This document shows positions 9,201-17,369 of a stretch of DNA of 64,000 bases, in pieces. Where the stretch lies: the NCBI RefSeq assembly GCF_021129215.1, contig NZ_JAJOLP010000001.1:2418001-2482000 (forward strand), read 5' to 3'. The position numbers and the translations under genes are program-made. Below the pieces are notes generated by a model. That model saw nothing but the letters and a program-made list of their open reading frames with translations. It made no database searches and was not told where the DNA came from. The stretch is from Agromyces sp. S2-1-8 (GTDB lineage: Bacteria > Actinomycetota > Actinomycetes > Actinomycetales > Microbacteriaceae). Positions within the stretch are counted from its first letter, which is position 1. Every line of letters begins with the position of its first letter.

Positions 9201-10038
9201 CGGTGACGACGCGGGTGAGGGCGAGGAGGCCGGCGACGACGAGGAGGGCGCCGCCCGTGTAGCCGGCCGAACCGAGCGCGTCCGTCCCGAAGAGTCCGTT
9301 CGCGCGCACGATCCAGACGTCCAGCAGCAGCAGGACCACCGCGACCGCGGCGACACCCTCGGCCGTGCCCGGCAGACGGCGCGCCCGCAACAGCCAGGCG
9401 ACACCGAGCACGAGCACGCTCGCGGCGGCGATGATGACGGACCGCACCTCCAGGCCGGCCACGAGGTAGGCCACGAAGAGGAACACGATCGCGGTGATCG
9501 AGATGAGCACGACGCCGAGCGCGAGCAAGAAGACCTGCACGCCCGACCGGCGGCGGGGGGCATCGCCCACGACGGGCGCGAGCGGCGACGACGGCTGCCG
9601 GTCCGCGGTGGCCGCGACGCGCGACGGCGAGACGGCGGGCGGTGCGGGCCGCGCGACGACGTGCTCGGCCGGCACCGTGCCAGGCACCGGCGGGGCCACC
9701 GGCATGACGATCGGCTGCGACGGCGGCGCGGCCGGCGCGGGCCGGGCGACGACCGCGGTCGACGCCGAAACCGGTGCGACGAGGGTCGCCGCCTGAGCCG
9801 CGCCGACCTCGGCGAGCAACCGCTGACGGTCGGTCTCCGCCTCGCGCACCCGTTCTCCTGCGGCGAGCAGTCGCGTCGCGTCGGGAGTCGACAGGTCGAG
9901 GCCGCACATCCCGCAGTGCGATGACGCGAGGCGCTCGAAGCACGACGGGCAGAGCGTCGTGTCGGTGAAGTGCGCGGGCGAGGTCGGCCAGCGACGGAGT
10001 CCGGGGGAGATTGGCCCGGCGGAGCGACGGTCGGTCAT
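6277..10038 (-). CDS. Giant polytopic membrane protein with zinc-ribbon-like head (SCO7613 C-terminal domain type)
   Basis: 1253 residues. The N-terminus (about 25-50) has two Cys pairs, CPSCFERLASSHCGMCGLDL, a probable zinc ribbon. A heptad-rich stretch (RLLAAGERVREAETDRQRLLAEV) and a Pro/Ala-rich linker to about residue 165 follow. The rest is an almost unbroken run of Ala/Val/Leu-rich hydrophobic segments, some 30 or more helices, ending in a short basic tail (ATYERQLRFARSTIGSIAALR). The plan matches actinobacterial membrane proteins named after the SCO7613 C-terminal region; their function is unknown to me. The start at 10038 was chosen because the longer frame to 10422 runs through the tRNA-Pro gene on the other strand. 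It is a monocistronic gene flanked by two tRNA genes. Confidence 0.85.
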   Translation of the reverse strand: MTDRRSAGPISPGLRRWPTSPAHFTDTTLCPSCFERLASSHCGMCGLDLSTPDATRLLAAGERVREAETDRQRLLAEVGAAQAATLVAPVSASTAVVARPAPAAPPSQPIVMPVAPPVPGTVPAEHVVARPAPPAVSPSRVAATADRQPSSPLAPVVGDAPRRRSGVQVFLLALGVVLISITAIVFLFVAYLVAGLEVRSVIIAAASVLVLGVAWLLRARRLPGTAEGVAAVAVVLLLLDVWIVRANGLFGTDALGSAGYTGGALLVVAGLLALTRVVTGIRVPGFAAAALIPVAAFLLGVQAAPETEVATGAWVGGLAMTLVGAVGVLVPTRVERTILLSGGFAGGALAFVVAVWALPETAWPELWTFGLVAVAWLVVLAALRMRAAAVSGVWTDVAAAGLGLAAAIAPAAAIASELPAGPASWLAPAASGAVVCLFALVHRLSGARAWLVALVAAAAVAAAAALPGLAVGAAAVGAKVFGSTLPTGPFRAGSAFRLDDEAELGAVLVPLVIAVVSTAVLALLGRLRGVAAVPIGAVLAALIVVGAVVDPAWASAAVWLAIAVGALVWAALAGRRVPGLTTVLAVAGASAAGLGWWLGFGDPGVWPWASAVVIAAAFAGRVLAALIWSRGARPIGLVHVVLASALLVTTLGSFAWWLDAVGVPLAQPVTTGWIIAGLGTSLLLGLAMLVAVATPGDRLAFAIPMLATAIIAVAALAFTTTDASWRWTPAAVLTLAAAVGLRRSAPSGLRIAFAAVAPLSLGVAVALITLELAGSRAIGYALAATTLATAAIAHLVARHRAGAATIAWVAAVAVLGTATLAMTTAPAGEPWLVLAVLAPVPIVLAAIAGDPIAGDAPWRHVGWLTPVLAIGSVWAWLLGDGVETAEAYTLPLAVVVAGCGTLIAWRRPAKAAADAGRTALFGTAAAIAVLPSVASAGDSALRTLVLVGGGAVVAIAGGFLPTSLGGVPARLLVVATGWTALSGAAIVRGLALARGVEGADPIELWPAVALAAGVVVALVWARSESRPAWLAEVSLAASLVLAVLPTLLAIVSDEHPLARTAVLFWAVAVAHVVGVAVRARPVAGPVFAWTTRGILVIGGVIVLARGSVEPFDLVTVPVGLAFTVAGVLAMRRSPALGSWPALGAGLAVLLVPPLVADFTDPQLWRVVALGVASLTVLVVGVVRRLQAPVLIGGGVLLVHAVVQLWPYIATLYEAVWWWLWLGIAGVLLVVLAATYERQLRFARSTIGSIAALR

Positions 10039-10131
10039 GCGCACACTCTGCCATGGCGGTTCGACGGTGTGCATGCGCCATCCACAACCGCAGGTCGACC
10101 GAGCGCACAGCGCCGGCCTGCGCGCGTGCAG

Positions 10132-10137
10132 TAGACT
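10132..10137 (+). promoter_or_regulatory. -10 box upstream of tRNA-Pro
   Basis: TAGACT lies 73 bases before the mature tRNA. No clear -35 hexamer is visible. It is the only good plus-strand -10 in this gap. Confidence 0.4.
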
Positions 10138-10209
10138 TTCCGGGGTCCCTCGGCCCGACGTGTGCTTCGGCATGCCCGCGCCGGTGGTCCGACGAGTTGA
10201 GTCGCGACT

Positions 10210-10283
10210 CGGGGCGTAGCTCAGCTTGGTAGAGCGCCCGCTTTGGGAGCGGGAGGTCGCAGGTTCGAATCCTGTCGCCCCGA
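10210..10283 (+). tRNA. tRNA-Pro (UGG)
   Basis: Acceptor arms CGGGGCG/CGCCCCG pair fully. The anticodon loop TTTGGGA (anticodon UGG) sits in arms CCCGC/GCGGG, and the T loop is TTCGAAT. The discriminator is A and CCA is not encoded. Confidence 0.97.
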
Positions 10284-10333
10284 CGAGTCGATCCGACTCG
10301 ACACGAACTTCCACACAACAGGAGAACTTCCCC

Positions 10334-11803
10334 ATGCCGACCACTTCGGTTGAGAAGCTGAGCCCGACGCGCGCCAAGCTCACCATCTCGGTGACGCCTG
10401 AGGAGCTGAAGCCCAGCATCACCCACGCCTACAGCCACATCGCCGAGCAGGTCAACGTGCCCGGCTTCCGCAAGGGCAAGGTGCCGCCCCCCATCATCGA
10501 CCAGCGGGTCGGCAAGGCCGCCGTGCTCGAGCACGCGGTGAACGAGGGCCTCGACGGCTTCTACCGCGCCGCCGTCGCCGAGCACGAGCTGCGCCCGATG
10601 GGCCGCCCCGAGGCCGACATCGTCGAGTGGCCGAGCGAGAAGGACTTCTCCGGCGACCTGCTGCTCGCCATCGAGGTCGACGTGCGTCCCGAGATCGAGC
10701 TTCCCGCATACGACGGCCTCGAGCTGACGGTCGACTCCGTCGAGGTCGGCGACGACGAGATCGAGGCCGAGCTCGAGCGCCTGCGCAGCCGCTTCGGCAC
10801 GCTCATCACGGTCGACCGCCCGGCCAAGACGGGCGACTTCGTCACGCTCGACCTCGTCGCGACGATCGACGGCGCCGAGGTCGACAAGGCCAGCGGCATC
10901 TCGTACGAGCTCGGCTCGGGCGAACTGCTCGAGGGCATCGACGAGGCGCTCGACACCCTGTCGGCCGACGAGTCGACCACCTTCTCGTCGAAGCTGCTCG
11001 GCGGCGACCACGAGGGCGAGACCGCCGAGATCAGCGTCACCGTCACCGCCGTCAAGGAGCGCGAGCTCCCCGAGGCCGACGACGACTTCGCGCAGATCGC
11101 GAGCGAGTTCGACACCCTCGCCGAGCTGAAGGACTCGCTCAAGGAGCAGGCCGGACGCAACAAGGTCTTCGGCCAGGGCAACCAGGCCCGCGACCTGCTC
11201 GTCGACAAGCTCCTCGAGCTCGTCGAGGTGCCCGTCGCCCAGGGCGTCATCGACGACGAGGTGCACCGCCACCTCGAGAGCGAGAACCGCCTCGAGGACG
11301 ACGAGCACCGCGCCGAGGTCGCCGAGGCGAGCGAGAAGGCGTTCAAGACGCAGATCCTGCTCGACGCGATCGCGGAGGCCGAGAAGGTCCAGGTCAGCCA
11401 GGAGGAGCTCACCCAGTACCTCGTGCAGGGCGCAGCCCAGTACGGCATGGACCCCAACGAGTTCGTCCAGATCCTCAGCCAGCAGGGCCAGATCCCCGCC
11501 ATGGTCGGCGAGGTCGCGCGCAACAAGGCGCTCGCGATCGCGCTCGGCAAGGCGAAGGTGACGGACGCCTCGGGCAACGCCGTCGACCTCTCCGAGTTCA
11601 CCGCAGTCGCCGGCGACGACGAGGCCGAGGAGGCCGTCGAGGCCCCCGCCGAGGAGCCCGCCGAGGAGAAGAAGCCCGCCGCGAAGAAGCGCGCGCCGAA
11701 GAAGGCCGCGGCAGAGGCTCCCGCCGAGGAGGCGGCCGAGGCCCCGACCGAGGAGAAGAAGCCGGCTCGCAAGCGCGCGCCGAAGAAGGCCGACGCGGAG
11801 TAA
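10334..11803 (+). CDS. tig: Trigger factor, ribosome-associated chaperone and prolyl isomerase
   Basis: 489 residues. The ribosome-binding domain (about 1-115) contains the docking signature [15 protein letters not shown] peptidyl-prolyl isomerase (FKBP-like) domain covers about 150-240 ([16 protein letters not shown]), and the helical cradle reaches about residue 430. Beyond that is a low-complexity tail of about 60 residues with two EEKKPA(A/R)K(K)RAPKKA-like repeats separated by acidic Ala/Glu runs. The protein captures nascent chains at the ribosome exit tunnel. The ATG at 10334 follows CAGGAG. It heads the clp region and ends at a hairpin (11821-11850). Confidence 0.97.
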   Translation: MPTTSVEKLSPTRAKLTISVTPEELKPSITHAYSHIAEQVNVPGFRKGKVPPPIIDQRVGKAAVLEHAVNEGLDGFYRAAVAEHELRPMGRPEADIVEWPSEKDFSGDLLLAIEVDVRPEIELPAYDGLELTVDSVEVGDDEIEAELERLRSRFGTLITVDRPAKTGDFVTLDLVATIDGAEVDKASGISYELGSGELLEGIDEALDTLSADESTTFSSKLLGGDHEGETAEISVTVTAVKERELPEADDDFAQIASEFDTLAELKDSLKEQAGRNKVFGQGNQARDLLVDKLLELVEVPVAQGVIDDEVHRHLESENRLEDDEHRAEVAEASEKAFKTQILLDAIAEAEKVQVSQEELTQYLVQGAAQYGMDPNEFVQILSQQGQIPAMVGEVARNKALAIALGKAKVTDASGNAVDLSEFTAVAGDDEAEEAVEAPAEEPAEEKKPAAKKRAPKKAAAEAPAEEAAEAPTEEKKPARKRAPKKADAE

Positions 11804-11820
11804 TCCTGCATCGCAGTGCG

Positions 11821-11850
11821 AAGGGGCCGAGCGTTCTCGCTCGGCCCCTT
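11821..11850 (+). terminator. Terminator of tig
   Basis: AAGGGGCCGAGC(G) pairs with (C)GCTCGGCCCCTT around a TTCT loop, 18 bases past the tig stop. The stem is near-perfect and ends in CTT. Confidence 0.8.
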
Positions 11851-11889
11851 CGTCGTCTCGACGACCGGCGGACGAGGAAAGAGGATGGG

Positions 11890-12381
11890 ATGAGCGAAGC
11901 GAGCGAGTGGCAGCGTCGGGTCGACGAAGTCTGGGCGGCGGCCGACGAGCTCGGCGAGCTCGAGGTCGTCGAGCGCATCGACGCGCTGGCCGCCGAACGG
12001 GACGAGCACGATCCGCTCGCGCTCTTCGAGCGGGCCGGCGCCCGCGACTCGGCCGGGCTGGAGGCCGAGGCCGAACCGCTCTACCGACACGCGATCGACG
12101 CGGGCCTGACTGGATCCGAGCGCGTGCAGGCGCACGTGCAGCTCGCATCGACGCTGCGCAACCTCGGCCGGCCGCTGGAGTCGCTCGCGCTGCTCGACGC
12201 GATCGAGTCCGAGGCAGGAGAGCTCCGCGACGCCGTCGCGGCGTTCCGCGTGCTCGCGCTCGTCGATACGGGCGACGCCCGCCACGCAGCATCCGTCGCA
12301 CTCACGGCGCTCGCGCCGCACCTCGCCCGCTATCGCGTGTCGGTCGCCGCATACGCGGAGGCGCTCACGGCATCCGCCTAG
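11890..12381 (+). CDS. Tetratricopeptide-like protein (TPR_5 type)
   Basis: 163 residues made almost wholly of amphipathic helix pairs. A TPR-like unit is visible at about 58-95 ([16 protein letters not shown], then [25 protein letters not shown]), with a second at about 100-140. There is no signal peptide or catalytic motif, so it is a likely cytoplasmic interaction protein. The ATG at 11890 is preceded by AAAGAGGATGGG. It stands between the tig terminator and the ClgR box of clpP1, whose 14-base motif overlaps its last codons. Its role beside the protease genes is not known. Confidence 0.8.
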   Translation: MSEASEWQRRVDEVWAAADELGELEVVERIDALAAERDEHDPLALFERAGARDSAGLEAEAEPLYRHAIDAGLTGSERVQAHVQLASTLRNLGRPLESLALLDAIESEAGELRDAVAAFRVLALVDTGDARHAASVALTALAPHLARYRVSVAAYAEALTASA

Positions 12382-12388
12382 GGCGAAC
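12375..12388 (-). promoter_or_regulatory. ClgR box upstream of clpP1
   Basis: On the minus strand the sequence is GTTCGC-CCTAG-GCG, an exact match to the motif GTTCGC-N5-GCG described for ClgR, the actinobacterial activator of clp genes. It overlaps the TPR stop codon and lies 67 bases before the clpP1 ATG. A further GTTCGC on the plus strand (12395-12400) makes a GCGAAC-N6-GTTCGC inverted repeat with it. Confidence 0.65.
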
Positions 12389-12455
12389 ACCGGGGTTCGC
12401 GCGCGTTGCAACGGATAGATTCGATTCCAACGCGACAACCGAAACGGAGCGACAC

Positions 12456-13040
12456 ATGGCCGAACCGACACCAGGCACCGGTGTTTTCGATCGACTGCTG
12501 AAGGACCGCATCATCTGGCTTGGCTCCGAGGTGCGCGACGAGAACGCCAACGAGATCGCGGCGAAGCTGCTGCTGCTCGCCGCGGAAGATGCCAAGAAGG
12601 ACATCTACCTCTACATCAACTCGCCCGGTGGCTCGATCACGGCCGGCATGGCGATCTACGACACCATGCAGTTCGTGCCCAACGACATCGTCACCGTCGG
12701 CATCGGCATGGCCGCGTCGATGGGGCAGCTCCTGCTCACCGCCGGCACCAAGGGCAAGCGGTACATCACCCCGAACGCCCGAGTCCTCCTGCACCAGCCG
12801 CACGGCGGCTTCGGCGGCACCGCGAGCGACATCCAGACTCAGGCGCAGCTCATCCTCGACATGAAGCGCCGCCTCGCCGAGATCACCGCCGCGCAGACCG
12901 GCAAGACCGTCGAGCAGATCAACGCCGACGGCGACCGCGACCGCTGGTTCAACGCGCAGGAGGCCCTCGAGTACGGCTTCGTCGACCACATCCGCGAGTC
13001 GGCCCTCGACGTGGCCGGCGGCGGCGGCACCCAGGCGTAG
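12456..13040 (+). CDS. clpP1: ATP-dependent Clp protease proteolytic subunit ClpP1
   Basis: 194 residues, the usual ClpP length. The catalytic triad is Ser88 (GMAASMGQ), His113 (LLHQPHGG) and Asp162 (DRDRW). The oxyanion loop SPGGS and the handle helix are present. ClpP1 and ClpP2 assemble a mixed 14-mer that degrades proteins unfolded by ClpX or ClpC. Only 26 bases separate it from clpP2, so they form one transcript. Regulation by ClgR is suggested by the upstream box. Confidence 0.97.
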   Translation: MAEPTPGTGVFDRLLKDRIIWLGSEVRDENANEIAAKLLLLAAEDAKKDIYLYINSPGGSITAGMAIYDTMQFVPNDIVTVGIGMAASMGQLLLTAGTKGKRYITPNARVLLHQPHGGFGGTASDIQTQAQLILDMKRRLAEITAAQTGKTVEQINADGDRDRWFNAQEALEYGFVDHIRESALDVAGGGGTQA

Positions 13041-13066
13041 GCAGCGAGAGAAGAGAGAACGAGCGA

Positions 13067-13750
13067 ATGTCAGTACCTACTATCGGTGGCCCTGCTTTCG
13101 GCGGCACCGCCTTCAACGGCGTGCAGGCGCCCGGCTCGCGGTACATCCTGCCGAGCTTCGAGGAGCGCACCGCCTACGGCTACAAGCGGCAAGACCCCTA
13201 CGCCAAGCTCTTCGAGGATCGCATCATCTTCCTCGGCGTGCAGGTCGACGACGCCTCGGCCGACGACATCATGGCGCAGCTCCTGGTGCTCGAGTCGATG
13301 GACCCCGACCGCGACATCATCCTCTACATCAACTCGCCCGGCGGCTCGTTCACCGCGATGACGGCGATCTACGACACGATGCAGTACATCCGCCCGCAGA
13401 TCCAGACCGTCGTCCTCGGTCAGGCCGCCTCGGCGGCGGCCGTCATCGCCGCCGCAGGCACGCCCGGCAAGCGCCTCGCGCTGCCGAACGCGCGCGTGCT
13501 CATCCACCAGCCCGCGATGGGCGAGGCGGGTCACGGCCAGGCGAGCGACATCGAGATCCAGGCCGCGGAGATCCTGCGCATGCGCACCTGGCTCGAAGAG
13601 ACGCTCGCGCGTCACTCGAACCGCGACCAGCAGCAGGTGCACGACGACATCGACCGCGACAAGATCCTGTCGGCCGAGGAGTCCCTCGAATACGGCCTCA
13701 TCGACCAGGTGCTCACGTCGCGCAAGAACCTGCCGGCGATCACGCGCTGA
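13067..13750 (+). CDS. clpP2: ATP-dependent Clp protease proteolytic subunit ClpP2
   Basis: 227 residues, longer than ClpP1 by an N-terminal Gly-rich arm (about 1-40). Triad: Ser122 (GQAASAA), His147 (LIHQPAMG) and Asp198 (DIDRDKIL). It is the second subunit of the hetero-oligomeric actinobacterial ClpP. Transcription probably ends at the perfect 15-bp hairpin 13768-13801, which separates it from clpX. Confidence 0.97.
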   Translation: MSVPTIGGPAFGGTAFNGVQAPGSRYILPSFEERTAYGYKRQDPYAKLFEDRIIFLGVQVDDASADDIMAQLLVLESMDPDRDIILYINSPGGSFTAMTAIYDTMQYIRPQIQTVVLGQAASAAAVIAAAGTPGKRLALPNARVLIHQPAMGEAGHGQASDIEIQAAEILRMRTWLEETLARHSNRDQQQVHDDIDRDKILSAEESLEYGLIDQVLTSRKNLPAITR

Positions 13751-13767
13751 CCGCTTGCAGCACGCAC

Positions 13768-13801
13768 GGATGCCTCGGCCGAACACTCGGCCGAGGCATC
13801 C
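13768..13801 (+). terminator. clpP2 terminator made of an inverted pair of the 10-mer GGATGCCTCG
   Basis: A 15-bp perfect stem with an ACAC loop, followed by GTCGTTCTG. Both arms begin or end with the 10-mer GGATGCCTCG, which recurs through the window in both orientations. This pairing makes the hairpin. Confidence 0.85.
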
Positions 13802-13821
13802 GTCGTTCTGATTCCGGCGCG

Positions 13822-13835
13822 GTTCGCGACCGGCG
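13822..13835 (+). promoter_or_regulatory. ClgR box upstream of clpX
   Basis: GTTCGC-GACCG-GCG, flanked so that TTCGC-N5-GCGAA is palindromic; it is an exact GTTCGC-N5-GCG match. It ends 55 bases before a TAGGCT -10-like box at 13891-13896, placing it upstream of the promoter as expected for an activator. Confidence 0.65.
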
Positions 13836-13925
13836 AAACGGCTCGCGTGTCGAATCGCACAGGCTACGCCGCAACCGCTCGAACTCGGGCTAGGCTCGGA
13901 ACAGGCTCGTCGAGAGGAGGGTGCG

Positions 13926-15203
13926 ATGGCACGCATCGGGGAGAGCGCCGACCTGCTCAAGTGCTCCTTCTGCGGAAAGAGCCAGAAGCAGGTGCAGCAG
14001 CTCATCGCCGGGCCCGGCGTCTACATCTGCGACGAGTGCGTCGAACTCTGCAACGAGATCATCGAGGAGCGCCTGGCCGAGGCCGGCGAGACCGAGACGG
14101 GCGAGTTCGAGCTGCCGAAGCCGAAGGAGATCTTCGGCTTCCTCGAGGAGTACGTGATCGGCCAGGAGGCCGCGAAGAAGGCGCTCGCCGTCGCGGTCTA
14201 CAACCACTACAAGCGCGTGCGCGCGAAGACGACGCTGACGACCGCCGACCGCGCCCACGACGACGTGGAGATCGCGAAGTCGAACATCCTGCTCATCGGT
14301 CCGACCGGATGCGGCAAGACCTATCTCGCGCAGACGCTCGCGAAGCAGTTGAACGTGCCGTTCGCCGTCGCCGACGCCACCGCCCTGACCGAGGCCGGCT
14401 ACGTGGGCGAGGACGTCGAGAACATCCTGCTGAAGCTCATCCAGGCCGCCGACTACGACGTCAAGCGCGCCGAGACGGGCATCATCTACATCGACGAGGT
14501 CGACAAGATCGCCCGTAAGGCCGAGAACCCGTCCATCACGAGGGACGTGTCCGGCGAAGGCGTGCAGCAGGCGCTGCTGAAGATCCTCGAGGGCACCGTC
14601 GCCTCCGTCCCGCCGCAGGGCGGACGCAAGCACCCGCATCAGGAGTTCATCCAGATCGACACGACGAACGTGCTGTTCATCGTCGCGGGTGCGTTCGCCG
14701 GGCTCGAGGACATCATCTCCTCGCGTGCGGGCAAGCGCGGCATCGGGTTCGGCGCCCCCCTGCACAATAAAGAGGAGGAGGCCGACATCTTCAGCGAGGT
14801 CCTCCCCGAAGACCTGCACAAGTTCGGCCTCATCCCCGAGTTCATCGGTCGCCTGCCCGTCGTCGCGACGGTCACGCCGCTCGATCGCGAGGCGCTCATG
14901 GAGATCCTCACCGAGCCGAAGAACGCACTCGTGAAGCAGTACCAGCGCATGTTCCAGCTCGACGGCGTCGAGCTGGACTTCGAAGACGCGGCGCTCGAGG
15001 CGATCGCCGACCTCGCCGTTCTCCGTCAGACCGGTGCGAGAGGCCTGCGCGCCATCATGGAGGAGGTGCTCGGGCCGATCATGTTCGAGGTCCCCTCGTC
15101 GACCGGGGTCGCCCGAGTCGTGGTCACCAAGGCCGCGGTGCTCGACAATGCCGCGCCGACGATCGTGCCGCACAAGGCGCGTCGCGCCGAGAAGTCGGCG
15201 TAG
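13926..15203 (+). CDS. clpX: ClpX, AAA+ unfoldase subunit of Clp protease
   Basis: 425 residues. The N-terminal C4 zinc finger is Cys13, Cys16, Cys35, Cys38 (CSFCGKS, then [10 protein letters not shown]). Walker A is GPTGCGKT, Walker B is IIYIDEVDK, and the ClpP-docking loop carries IGFGAP. Pore loop GYVGEDV and a sensor-2 Arg region (GARGLRAI) are also visible. ClpX unfolds tagged substrates and feeds them to ClpP1P2. It has its own probable promoter and ClgR box in the 175-base gap after clpP2. A hairpin at 15220-15252 ends transcription. Confidence 0.98.
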   Translation: MARIGESADLLKCSFCGKSQKQVQQLIAGPGVYICDECVELCNEIIEERLAEAGETETGEFELPKPKEIFGFLEEYVIGQEAAKKALAVAVYNHYKRVRAKTTLTTADRAHDDVEIAKSNILLIGPTGCGKTYLAQTLAKQLNVPFAVADATALTEAGYVGEDVENILLKLIQAADYDVKRAETGIIYIDEVDKIARKAENPSITRDVSGEGVQQALLKILEGTVASVPPQGGRKHPHQEFIQIDTTNVLFIVAGAFAGLEDIISSRAGKRGIGFGAPLHNKEEEADIFSEVLPEDLHKFGLIPEFIGRLPVVATVTPLDREALMEILTEPKNALVKQYQRMFQLDGVELDFEDAALEAIADLAVLRQTGARGLRAIMEEVLGPIMFEVPSSTGVARVVVTKAAVLDNAAPTIVPHKARRAEKSA

Positions 15204-15219
15204 CCGCTCGACGACGGAA

Positions 15220-15252
15220 GAGGCCCGGTCACCGTTCGGTGAACCGGGCCTC
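15220..15252. terminator. Terminator between clpX and sepH
   Basis: GAGGCCCGGT-CACC pairs with GGTGAACCGGGCCTC with one bulged base around GTTC. The genes converge, so the hairpin may serve both. Confidence 0.75.
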
Positions 15253-15270
15253 GTGCGGTCGTGGGCGGCG

Positions 15271-16359
15271 TCAGGCCAGATCGTCGTCGGTGCGGGCGCC
15301 GAAGACGATCTCGTCCCAGCTCGGCATCGATGCGCGGCCCTTCTTGGCTGCGCGCCCCGATCCCGACGTCGAGGACGACGACGACGAGACCTTGCCCCAC
15401 AGGCTTCGGGCGCCGGCGCCCGGCTTCTCCTCGGCGGCGGGTTCGCTCAGCGTCTCAGTGGCCGGTGACGGCTCGCTGGGCACGTCGAGCGTCGCGGGCT
15501 GCAGGGGAGCGGGAGCGTCGAGCGTCGCCGACTCGCGCTCGCCGCGCCGACGGCGGAGTGCCTCGAGGAGGTCGGCGGTCTCGCCGAGCGACGGCTTGGG
15601 TTCGTCGGCTCGCTTGATCGCGGCGCGCGCCGCCGCGGGGCTCGAGGTCTGGGCCGTGCGTGCGTACGGAAGCGGCTCGAGGTGCGGGGCGGTGTCGTTG
15701 TCGCTCTGCTCGATCTCGTCGAACGTGAAGGCGCCGCTGTCGAAGCGCGACTCGTCGGAGTCGGGGCCGACGGCGCGCAGGCGCGGAATCAGGCCGCCCG
15801 TGAGCTCGCCCTGCTGCGAGAGCGTGATCGCCTCGGAATTGAGCGGCTGCAGCGACTGCTTGCGCGGCTCAAAGGTCCAGCGCGCGTCGTGGTCGATGGT
15901 GTCGGCGGTGAATTCGAGCTTGACGATCCAGCCGCGCTCGTCGTCCTTCCAGCTCGCCCATCGCTCGCCCTCGGCGCCGAGCTTCGCGAGCCGGTCGCGG
16001 ATCACGCCGCCGAACGAGGCGGGCTCGTCGGCGGGGTCGACGTCGAGGGTCACGTTCACGGGCACGGCGAGGGCGGACGTCACGACGTGTTCGCGTTCGG
16101 CCATCACCGGCCCCTCGAAGCGACGGATGTACTCGACCGCGGCGCCCGTGAGCTGGGCGACCTCCTCGGCCGACATGCCGCCCCTGATATGGGCCTGCAC
16201 CTCGCGTGGCGACGGCTTCGGTCCGGTGAGCTGCTCCGGCTGCGCCTGGCGGATCCGCGATTGGAGCACTTCGTCGATCTCGATCCGGAAGCGCGCGCCA
16301 TCGTCGGAGGCGGCGAGGAGCGCGCCGTTCTCGACCCCGATTACCTTGAGTTCCTGCAT
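15271..16359 (-). CDS. sepH: Septation protein SepH (DUF3071)
   Basis: 362 residues. The conserved N-terminal DUF3071 domain (about 1-170) begins MQELKVIGVENG and contains a helix-turn-helix-like segment (PSPREVQAHIRGGMSAEEVAQLTG). The rest is a variable, acidic and Pro-rich region, with a short conserved C-terminus containing the WDEIVFGARTDD motif. In Streptomyces SepH binds FtsZ through its C-terminal part and stimulates filament assembly at division septa. The Met at 16359 fits the family N-terminus better than the upstream in-frame start at 16404. It is divergent from the DUF4193 gene across a 196-base spacer. Confidence 0.92.
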   Translation of the reverse strand: MQELKVIGVENGALLAASDDGARFRIEIDEVLQSRIRQAQPEQLTGPKPSPREVQAHIRGGMSAEEVAQLTGAAVEYIRRFEGPVMAEREHVVTSALAVPVNVTLDVDPADEPASFGGVIRDRLAKLGAEGERWASWKDDERGWIVKLEFTADTIDHDARWTFEPRKQSLQPLNSEAITLSQQGELTGGLIPRLRAVGPDSDESRFDSGAFTFDEIEQSDNDTAPHLEPLPYARTAQTSSPAAARAAIKRADEPKPSLGETADLLEALRRRRGERESATLDAPAPLQPATLDVPSEPSPATETLSEPAAEEKPGAGARSLWGKVSSSSSSTSGSGRAAKKGRASMPSWDEIVFGARTDDDLA

Positions 16360-16486
16360 CGCGACAAGCCCTTCCGTGCTTTCGTCTCCGCCCAAGGATG
16401 CCACGCCCGGACCGGTGCTCGCGGGAATAGCCCGGGCGCGGCGGAAGTTGAGCAGGAAGCATCGGACGATCCGTCGTACAAAGGGT

Positions 16487-16515
16487 TTGCTTACGTCCTC
16501 GTTTTGATGCAGACT
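16487..16515 (+). promoter_or_regulatory. Candidate promoter of the DUF4193 gene
   Basis: TTGCTT (16487-16492) and CAGACT (16510-16515) are 17 bases apart. Transcription would start about 35 bases before the ATG at 16556. Confidence 0.4.
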
Positions 16516-16555
16516 ATGGCCGCCGAATCTCCGGCGCTTGAGGAAATGGATGGGA

Positions 16556-16849
16556 ATGGCAACGGATTACGACGCCCCGCGGAAGACCGAAGACGACTCG
16601 GAGTCGATCGAGGCCCTCAAGGAACGCGTCCCCGACAAGATGTCGGGTGTGGTCGACGTCGATGACGCCGACAACCCCGGAGGTTTCGACCTCTCGGGTG
16701 CCGACCTGTCGGATGTCGAGCTCGACGTCGTCGTGCTGCCTCCGCAGGCCGATGAGTTCACGTGCGTGAACTGCTTCCTCGTGAAGCACCGCTCGCAGAT
16801 CGACCACGAGACGAAGCTCGGGCCGATCTGCCTGGAGTGCGCCTCCTAA
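16556..16849 (+). CDS. DUF4193 domain protein, small and acidic
   Basis: 97 residues. The N-terminal half is strongly acidic (RKTEDDSESIEALKERVPD, then VDDADNPGGFDLSGADLSDVELDVVV). The C-terminus has two Cys pairs, FTCVNCFLVKHRSQI and GPICLECAS, a likely zinc ribbon. The family is widespread in actinobacteria and uncharacterised; its length is typical. GAGGAA precedes the ATG at 16556. The stop overlaps the convergent DUF3093 gene by four bases. Confidence 0.92.
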   Translation: MATDYDAPRKTEDDSESIEALKERVPDKMSGVVDVDDADNPGGFDLSGADLSDVELDVVVLPPQADEFTCVNCFLVKHRSQIDHETKLGPICLECAS

Positions 16850-17310
16850 GCGCTCCGCTCAGTGTCGTCAGGCCGTCGCGATCCGTTGATCGCGGCGGCC
16901 AGTTCTTTGGGATGCCGCGTCGAGACCAGCCAGTACGGCGTCGGGTCGGCCGGGTCGATGACGGGCACGCGCACGACCGGTCGGATCCAGCCCCGGATCA
17001 CGAGGAAGGCGCGGGCGTCGAGCCCGGTGCCCCGTTCGATGCGAGCAGCGGCATCGTCGGCCGCGACGGCCTCGCCGAGCAGTTCGAGCGAGATCTCGGC
17101 ACGCCCTGCGTGCAGGCGTCCGCTCCTGACCTCGATGACGGGTGCCGTGATGCTCAGGGCGCCGGCGACCGCGGCATAGAGGATGATGCCGGTGGCGATT
17201 CCGGCCGGCATCGACACCGGTGCGAGCACGAGGATGCTCGCGGGCACGAGCAGCAGGCTCGAGAGGTAGATCCACGGCGTCGGCCACAGTTTCTCGCGAT
17301 AGTCGGGCAT
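16846..17310 (-). CDS. DUF3093 membrane protein
   Basis: 154 residues. Two N-terminal helices (about 12-58: WIYLSSLLLVPASILVLAPV and TGIILYAAVAGALSI) are followed by a soluble domain of about 95 residues ending WLVSTRHPKELAAAIN, the most recognisable DUF3093 segment. It is an actinobacterial family of unknown function that commonly lies next to dut, as here; dut starts 60 bases away in the divergent direction. The four-base overlap with the DUF4193 stop means the two converge with no room for a terminator. Confidence 0.9.
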   Translation of the reverse strand: MPDYREKLWPTPWIYLSSLLLVPASILVLAPVSMPAGIATGIILYAAVAGALSITAPVIEVRSGRLHAGRAEISLELLGEAVAADDAAARIERGTGLDARAFLVIRGWIRPVVRVPVIDPADPTPYWLVSTRHPKELAAAINGSRRPDDTERSA

Positions 17311-17357
17311 GGCTCTATCAGATCAGACTTCTGCACGAGCCTCCGACACTTCTGGAC

Positions 17358-17363
17358 TACCCT
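17358..17363 (+). promoter_or_regulatory. -10 box of dut (leaderless geometry)
   Basis: TACCCT ends six bases before the GTG start of dut, so the start codon would lie at or beside the transcription start. There is no Shine-Dalgarno sequence before this GTG. Confidence 0.5.
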
Positions 17364-17369
17364 CGAACG

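Noticed and set aside
10039-10422. N-terminal extension of the giant membrane protein
   Set aside because: The frame would run antisense through the tRNA-Pro gene and the tig start; the Met at 10038 precedes the Cys-pair head directly.
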